From the NCBI GenBank assembly GCA_021790955.1, contig JAJYFI010000028.1:1-10279 (forward strand): 10,279 nt of DNA, in the 5' to 3' direction. The stretch comes from a bacterium (lineage in GTDB: Bacteria; Elusimicrobiota; Elusimicrobia; UBA1565; UBA9628). How positions within the stretch are numbered: position 1 is the first letter of the stretch; each line of letters begins with the position of its first letter. This document shows, piece by piece, positions 6,757-10,279 of this stretch. Under the pieces are notes generated by a model. It did no database searches. It saw only the letters and a list, made by a program, of their open reading frames with translations, and had not been told where the DNA came from. Both the position numbers and the translations under genes were made by a program.

Positions 6757-7170
6757 ATGAAAATTTCCGTGATGGAGTGCCTGGATTGGGAAAGCTCGAA
6801 CAGCCCGGGGCAGATGGCGAGCTTCTCGAGAGCCGTGACGGACGCCGGGGTCAACATCGAGGCCCTTTGGAGCTACCGCCACGACGGAGGCCACCAGATC
6901 GCCGCGATTTCCAAGAGTCCGGCGCGCCTCGAGAAACTGCTGAGATCTCTTGGGATCAAGACCCGCAAATCCAAGGTCCTCTATGCGGCCGGCAAGGAGA
7001 CTCCCGCCGCCGTCCCCGGCATCCTTGAAAAGCTGGCCGGGGCGGGAATCAAGGTCAATTACGCGGACGTCCTCGGGACGGGAGACCAATTCAGCGCGGC
7101 CGTTTGGGTCGAGGACAAAGACTTGCCCGCGGCGCGGCGCGCCCTACAGGCCTCGCGAACTATCCTGTAA
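6757..7170 (+). CDS. Small tandem ACT-domain protein, function unknown
   Basis: The 137-residue product looks like two ACT domains in a row with no attached enzyme domain. The first half (about 1-65) has the beta-alpha pattern MKISVMECL, then SPGQMASFSRAVTDAGVNIE and a second strand pair. The second half (about 70-137) repeats it with TPAAVPGILEKLAGAGIKVN, then DVLGTGDQFSAAVWVED and a final helix. ACT domains usually bind amino acids or other small ligands and mediate allosteric control. The SPGQ/TPAA motif followed by AG(V/I)xxx is the usual ligand-binding turn. The protein has no signal peptide or membrane segment and is likely cytoplasmic. A good GAGG site precedes the ATG. It lies 49 bp after glgP on the same strand, so co-expression is likely, but a functional link to glycogen breakdown is only guilt by association. 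The ligand is unknown. Confidence 0.85.
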   Translation: MKISVMECLDWESSNSPGQMASFSRAVTDAGVNIEALWSYRHDGGHQIAAISKSPARLEKLLRSLGIKTRKSKVLYAAGKETPAAVPGILEKLAGAGIKVNYADVLGTGDQFSAAVWVEDKDLPAARRALQASRTIL

Positions 7171-7237
7171 GAGCTCCGCAAGCCAGGCAAAGCCAGCCCG
7201 CGTGCAAAAGGAGGCCGCCGGCCGGGGTGACGGCAGC
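7171..7237. other. Convergent intergenic gap
   Basis: This 67-bp region separates the 3' ends of the ACT gene (plus strand) and ribD (minus strand). It holds no gene. The only structure seen is a short GC hairpin that could end ribD transcription; no clear terminator serves the plus-strand unit. Confidence 0.6.
7206..7223 (-). terminator. Possible weak terminator after ribD
   Basis: Read on the minus strand, GGCC-GGC-GGCC forms a 4-bp GC stem with a 3-nt loop and is followed by TCC and TTTT. The stem is very short and the T run is only four, so this is a weak call. Position just after the ribD stop (7238) is appropriate. Confidence 0.3.
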
Positions 7238-8308
7238 CTAACGATGCGTCCGAGTCGTCGCGGCGGCGATGGACCCTTGAAACAAGAAATCGGCGCCGAC
7301 CCTTTGCGGCCTCATGTCCTTGAGCGACAGCGCCTGTTTCATGCGGCAAGCGCCGCCGAGAAGTTTCGGGGCGAAAAAGACTCGGACCTCGTCCGCCAAG
7401 CCCCCCTTGAGGAACGCCGCCCAAACCTGGGGGCCGCCCTCAACGAGGACCGAGCGAATGCGGCGACGGCCAAGTTCCGTGAGCGCCTCTTCGAGATCCA
7501 CCCGGCCGCCCCGGCCGGCGGCGACGGCGATCACCTCAGCGCCGGGCGCCCTTCCACGCCGGGCGCTCAAAATCCAGGTCGGAGCCTCGCCGTTTAAAAC
7601 CTTGGCGCGGCGCGGGATTTTAAGGCGCGAATCGAGCACCACGCGAACGGGGTTGCGGCCCATCCCGCGGGCGGTCAGCGACGGGTCATCCTCCAGAACG
7701 GTCCCGATCCCGACGAGCACGGCGTCCGATTCGGCACGCCAGCGTCCGACCAGCCTTCGCGAGGCCGGAGAGGTGATCCATCGCGACTCGCCGGAGAGGG
7801 AGGCGGCCCGCCCGTCCAAGCTCAGGGCCATTTTAAGGATGACGCGCGGTTTCAGGGACGCCGGACGCCTCATGCGCTCCAAAAAGTCGGCGTTGAGCGC
7901 GCGGCCCTCGCGGCCCAGAACGCCGGAGACGACGCCGATGCCTCGCGACCGCATCAGCTTTTGTCCCCTCCCCGCGACGCTCGGGTTAGGGTCCTGCGTG
8001 GCGTAGAGCACGCGCGCGACCCCCGCGTCGGCCAAAGCCTGGGCGCAGGAGGGCGTTTTCTTGCCCGGAAACGTGACGCAAGGCTCGAGGGACACGTAGG
8101 CCGCGGCGCCGCGCGCCCGCCGTCCCGCGAGTTTGAGAGCCTCGGCTTCCGCGTGCGGCCGGCCGTAGGCCCGGTGCCACCCCGTGGCGATGAGCCGCCC
8201 ATCCTTCACGAGGACGCAGCCCGCCATGGGATTCGGGAAGACCCGCCGCCGCCCGCGAGCCGCGAGATCGAGGGCGAGCCGCATCCATCGGACATCATCC
8301 GGATTCAT
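7238..8308 (-). CDS. ribD: Bifunctional riboflavin deaminase/reductase RibD
   Basis: RibD deaminates the pyrimidine product of GTP cyclohydrolase II and then reduces its ribosyl side chain with NADPH, the two middle steps of riboflavin synthesis. The 356-residue product has the family length. The deaminase domain (about 1-145) shows PNPMAGCVLV, the zinc and catalytic motif His52-Ala-Glu54, the zinc ligands Cys77 and Cys88, and QDPNPSVAGRG. The reductase domain (about 150-350) shows KMALSLDGRAA, SGESRWITS, VLEDDPSLTARG, VEGGPQVWAAFL and FFAPKLLGG. The loop between the zinc cysteines reads EPCVTFPGKKTPSC, two residues longer than the usual EPCSHHGRTPPC and without the HH pair. The ATG at 8306-8308 matches the family N-terminus. 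It has no Shine-Dalgarno site and lies 10 nt after a perfect -10 hexamer. Unlike the other rib genes it stands alone, over 3 kb from ribE and divergent from speA. Confidence 0.95.
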   Translation of the reverse strand: MNPDDVRWMRLALDLAARGRRRVFPNPMAGCVLVKDGRLIATGWHRAYGRPHAEAEALKLAGRRARGAAAYVSLEPCVTFPGKKTPSCAQALADAGVARVLYATQDPNPSVAGRGQKLMRSRGIGVVSGVLGREGRALNADFLERMRRPASLKPRVILKMALSLDGRAASLSGESRWITSPASRRLVGRWRAESDAVLVGIGTVLEDDPSLTARGMGRNPVRVVLDSRLKIPRRAKVLNGEAPTWILSARRGRAPGAEVIAVAAGRGGRVDLEEALTELGRRRIRSVLVEGGPQVWAAFLKGGLADEVRVFFAPKLLGGACRMKQALSLKDMRPQRVGADFLFQGSIAAATTRTHR

Positions 8309-8318
8309 CGGAGCGCCG

Positions 8319-8324
8319 ATTATA
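8319..8324 (-). promoter_or_regulatory. Predicted -10 element of ribD
   Basis: On the minus strand this is a perfect TATAAT, one half of the 12-bp palindrome ATTATATATAAT. Ten bases separate it from the ribD ATG, predicting a leader of about 3-4 nt. No recognisable -35 hexamer is present at 16-18 nt upstream. The hexamer is certain; its use as a promoter is inferred. Confidence 0.55.
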
Positions 8325-8330
8325 TATAAT
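8325..8330 (+). promoter_or_regulatory. Predicted -10 element of speA
   Basis: On the plus strand this is a perfect TATAAT, the other half of the palindrome ATTATATATAAT. Six bases (CGCCGT) separate it from the GTG at 8337, so the first transcribed base should be at or beside the start codon. No recognisable -35 hexamer is found upstream, and no ribosome site fits in the gap. Promoter use is inferred. Confidence 0.6.
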
Positions 8331-8336
8331 CGCCGT

Positions 8337-10279
8337 GTGCCGACCAGCCCGACTTCCCCCTCGGACGCCTGGAGCGTCGAGGACTCCGCCTCTCTCTACA
8401 ATCTGAAGGGCTGGGGCGGCCGATATTTCGGGATCGCCGCCAACGGCCACCTCGTCGCCCAAACCCGCCGCGGGCCCGAGGGCGCGATCGACCTCAAGCG
8501 CGTCGTGGACGACGTCGTCTCGCGCGGCGTCAAGCTTCCCGTCCTCATCCGATTCCAAGACATCCTGCGCCATCGCGTGGAGCTTCTCAACGAGGCCTTC
8601 GCGAAGGCGATCTCCCAGAATCAATACAAAGGGAAGTTCCTGGGGGTCTTCCCGATCAAGGTCAACCAGCTCCGGGAGGTGGTCGAGGAGATCGCCTCCG
8701 CCGGAGAACCCTACCGCTTCGGCCTCGAGGCGGGCTCCAAGGGCGAGCTCATGGCGGTGCTCGCCATGAACGCGAACGATTCCCTCACGATCGTCAACGG
8801 CTACAAGGACGAGGCCATGTTGCGCCTCGCTCTCCTGGGCCTCAAGCTCGGCCGCCGCGTCATCGTCGTCATCGAAAAGCCGCAGGAATTGGGGGCGCTG
8901 CTGCGGCTCTCGCGCGAGGAGGGCGTCAAGCCCCTGATCGGCTTGCGCGCCAAGCTCCAAACCCAGGGCACGGGCAAGTGGAAATATTCGGCCGGACATT
9001 CGGCCAAATTCGGCCTCACGACCCCGGAGATCCTCGCGGCGCTCGAGGAGCTCAAGGCCGCCTCCGCCCTCGACGCCGTCAAGCTTCTTCATTTCCATAT
9101 CGGCTCCCAGGTCCCGGACATCCAGGCCATCAAGGACGCGCTCAAGGAAGCTTCCAGGATTTACGCCAAGCTGCGGCAGAAGGGGCTTCCCCTCGAATAC
9201 CTCGACTGCGGGGGCGGCTTGGGGGTCGACTACGACGGCACGCACACCGCGACCGACGCCTCGATGAATTACACGCTCAAGGAATACGCCGCGAGCGTCG
9301 TCGGGACCGTGCAGGAAGTCTGCCGCCAGGAGCGCGTCCCGGAGCCCGATCTCGTGACCGAATCGGGCAGGTCCCTCACGGCCCACCACTCGGTCATCGT
9401 CGTCAACGCTTTCGGCGCCGTCGCCGGCACCTGCGGCTTCCCTTTCAAGGAGACCCCCGACGAAGCCGAAGGGGTCAAGGCGCTGCGCAAGCTCATCCAC
9501 GATCTCAACGCGAAAAACCTCGCCCCTGCGTATCACGAGGCCCTCGGGCGGCTCTCCGAGGCGGACGCCCTGTTCAAGCTGGGTTTTTTGTCCCTCGAGG
9601 ACAAGGCCAAGATCGAGTCCCTGTGGGGCGAGTTCATCGAGAAGCTCTCCGAGCTTTCTCCCCGATCCAAAGGCGCTCCCGAGGAAGTCCTGGCGGCGGC
9701 GGAGTCCCTGCGGGACCAATACCTTTGCAACTTCTCGCTCTTCCAATCCTTGCCCGACTCCTGGGCGATCGGTCAGGTCTTTCCCATCATGCCGATCCAT
9801 CGCCTGGAGGAGCGCCCCGACAAGCGCGCGGCCTTGATCGACATCACTTGCGACTCGGACGGCAAGATCACCCGCTTTGCCTGCGCGAAGAAGGCCGGCG
9901 GCGGACTTCCCCTCCACGACCTGCGGCCGGGGGAGCCTTACCATCTCGGCGTTTTCCTCGTCGGCGCCTATCAGGCGACCATGGGGGACATCCACAACCT
10001 TTTCGGCCGCGTGAGCGAAGTCCACGTCTTCTCGGATCGCAGCGTTCCCGGCGGCTATTATCTCGACAAGATCATCCCCGGCCAGACCGTCCGCCAGGTC
10101 CTCTCGGACGTCCAATACAGCGACGCGGAGCTCGTGGGCAAGATCCGCGCCGCGGTCGAAGCGCGCGTGCGCGCGGGCAAGCTCAGGCCCAGCGAAGGCG
10201 CCGATCTCCTAAGCCGCTACGAGGCCATCATGGATGAATACCCTTATTTTGATCCCGGCGTCTCGGTCGCGCGGCGGCG
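8337..10279 (+). CDS. speA: Biosynthetic arginine decarboxylase SpeA (3' end cut by window edge)
   Basis: SpeA is a PLP- and Mg-dependent enzyme that turns arginine into agmatine, the first step of the agmatine route to putrescine or spermidine. About 647 residues are visible and, from alignment to the roughly 658-residue E. coli enzyme, only a few C-terminal residues should be missing. Seen in order: the N-terminal YNLKGWGGRYFGI segment, the PLP lysine Lys108 in FPIKVNQ, GLEAGSKGELMAVLA, KWKYSAGHSAKFGL, HFHIGSQ (from His252), the PLP-phosphate glycine loop CGGGLGVDYDG (Gly292-294), TESGRSLTAHH, NFSLFQSLPDSW and the catalytic TCDSDG with Cys505. The GTG at 8337 is the only ATG or GTG in frame near the family N-terminus. 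It directly follows a perfect -10 hexamer and has no Shine-Dalgarno site. Divergent from ribD; no polyamine partner gene is visible here. Confidence 0.95.
   Translation, partial: MPTSPTSPSDAWSVEDSASLYNLKGWGGRYFGIAANGHLVAQTRRGPEGAIDLKRVVDDVVSRGVKLPVLIRFQDILRHRVELLNEAFAKAISQNQYKGKFLGVFPIKVNQLREVVEEIASAGEPYRFGLEAGSKGELMAVLAMNANDSLTIVNGYKDEAMLRLALLGLKLGRRVIVVIEKPQELGALLRLSREEGVKPLIGLRAKLQTQGTGKWKYSAGHSAKFGLTTPEILAALEELKAASALDAVKLLHFHIGSQVPDIQAIKDALKEASRIYAKLRQKGLPLEYLDCGGGLGVDYDGTHTATDASMNYTLKEYAASVVGTVQEVCRQERVPEPDLVTESGRSLTAHHSVIVVNAFGAVAGTCGFPFKETPDEAEGVKALRKLIHDLNAKNLAPAYHEALGRLSEADALFKLGFLSLEDKAKIESLWGEFIEKLSELSPRSKGAPEEVLAAAESLRDQYLCNFSLFQSLPDSWAIGQVFPIMPIHRLEERPDKRAALIDITCDSDGKITRFACAKKAGGGLPLHDLRPGEPYHLGVFLVGAYQATMGDIHNLFGRVSEVHVFSDRSVPGGYYLDKIIPGQTVRQVLSDVQYSDAELVGKIRAAVEARVRAGKLRPSEGADLLSRYEAIMDEYPYFDPGVSVARR

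Noticed and set aside
4989..6857. 622-codon minus-strand open frame opposite glgP
   Set aside because: Antisense shadow of GlgP, which has full catalytic motifs; no family motif or ribosome site is seen in the shadow product.
7314..8006. 230-codon plus-strand open frame opposite ribD
   Set aside because: Ser/Arg/Pro-rich composition and no motif; antisense to an intact RibD.
8295..10115. 606-codon minus-strand open frame opposite speA
   Set aside because: Long only because GC-rich codon bias removes stops from the antisense frame. SpeA on the plus strand has PLP lysine, glycine loop and catalytic Cys in order.
1..10279. Novel defence, mobile or RNA system
   Set aside because: Apart from two short promoter regions and one short convergent gap, the window is filled by recognisable housekeeping genes. 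I found no CRISPR repeats, integrase, transposase, toxin-antitoxin pair or structured RNA.

Overview
This window is dense, GC-rich bacterial chromosome (roughly two thirds G+C by eye). It carries housekeeping and biosynthetic genes with almost no intergenic space. I see no transposase, integrase, phage gene, CRISPR array, tRNA or rRNA. The phylum cannot be fixed from sequence alone. The large 'thermophile/actinobacterial' type of alpha-glucan phosphorylase, a biosynthetic SpeA, heavy GTG start use and apparent leaderless promoters suggest a GC-rich non-model bacterium, possibly a candidate or deep-branching phylum. That placement is a weak inference.

Layout. (1) Positions 1-4050, minus strand: a tight operon transcribed leftward, ribE (riboflavin synthase) - ribBA (bifunctional DHBP synthase/GTP cyclohydrolase II) - ribH (lumazine synthase) - nusB (antitermination factor) - ligA (NAD+-dependent DNA ligase, cut by the left edge). 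Each gene overlaps the next (8, 4, 8 and 41 bp) and all five appear to start with GTG. (2) Positions 4051-4160: a 110-bp divergent promoter region. (3) Positions 4161-7170, plus strand: glgP (alpha-glucan phosphorylase), then a small tandem-ACT-domain protein of unknown role. (4) Positions 7171-7237: a short convergent gap. (5) Positions 7238-8308, minus strand: ribD (pyrimidine deaminase/reductase), separate from the other rib genes. (6) Positions 8309-8336: a 28-bp divergent promoter region built on a perfect AT palindrome. (7) Positions 8337-10279, plus strand: speA (biosynthetic arginine decarboxylase), cut by the right edge close to its C-terminus.

How the genes fit together: RibBA, RibD, RibH and RibE make riboflavin from GTP and ribulose 5-phosphate; only the pyrimidine phosphatase is not seen here. 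NusB and LigA are housekeeping partners carried on the same transcript. GlgP releases glucose 1-phosphate from storage glucan. SpeA starts polyamine synthesis by making agmatine.

The most interesting signal is regulatory. All four genes at the head of a transcription unit (ribE, glgP, ribD, speA) have a sigma70-like -10 hexamer ending only 6-10 nt before the start codon. None has a well-placed Shine-Dalgarno sequence, which predicts leaderless or near-leaderless mRNAs. Two downstream genes (ribH and the ACT gene) have good Shine-Dalgarno sites. Three active-site neighbourhoods also differ from the textbook enzymes: RibH has Gln where the catalytic His is expected, RibD has a longer and rewritten zinc loop, and RibA has a Phe just before QEGR.
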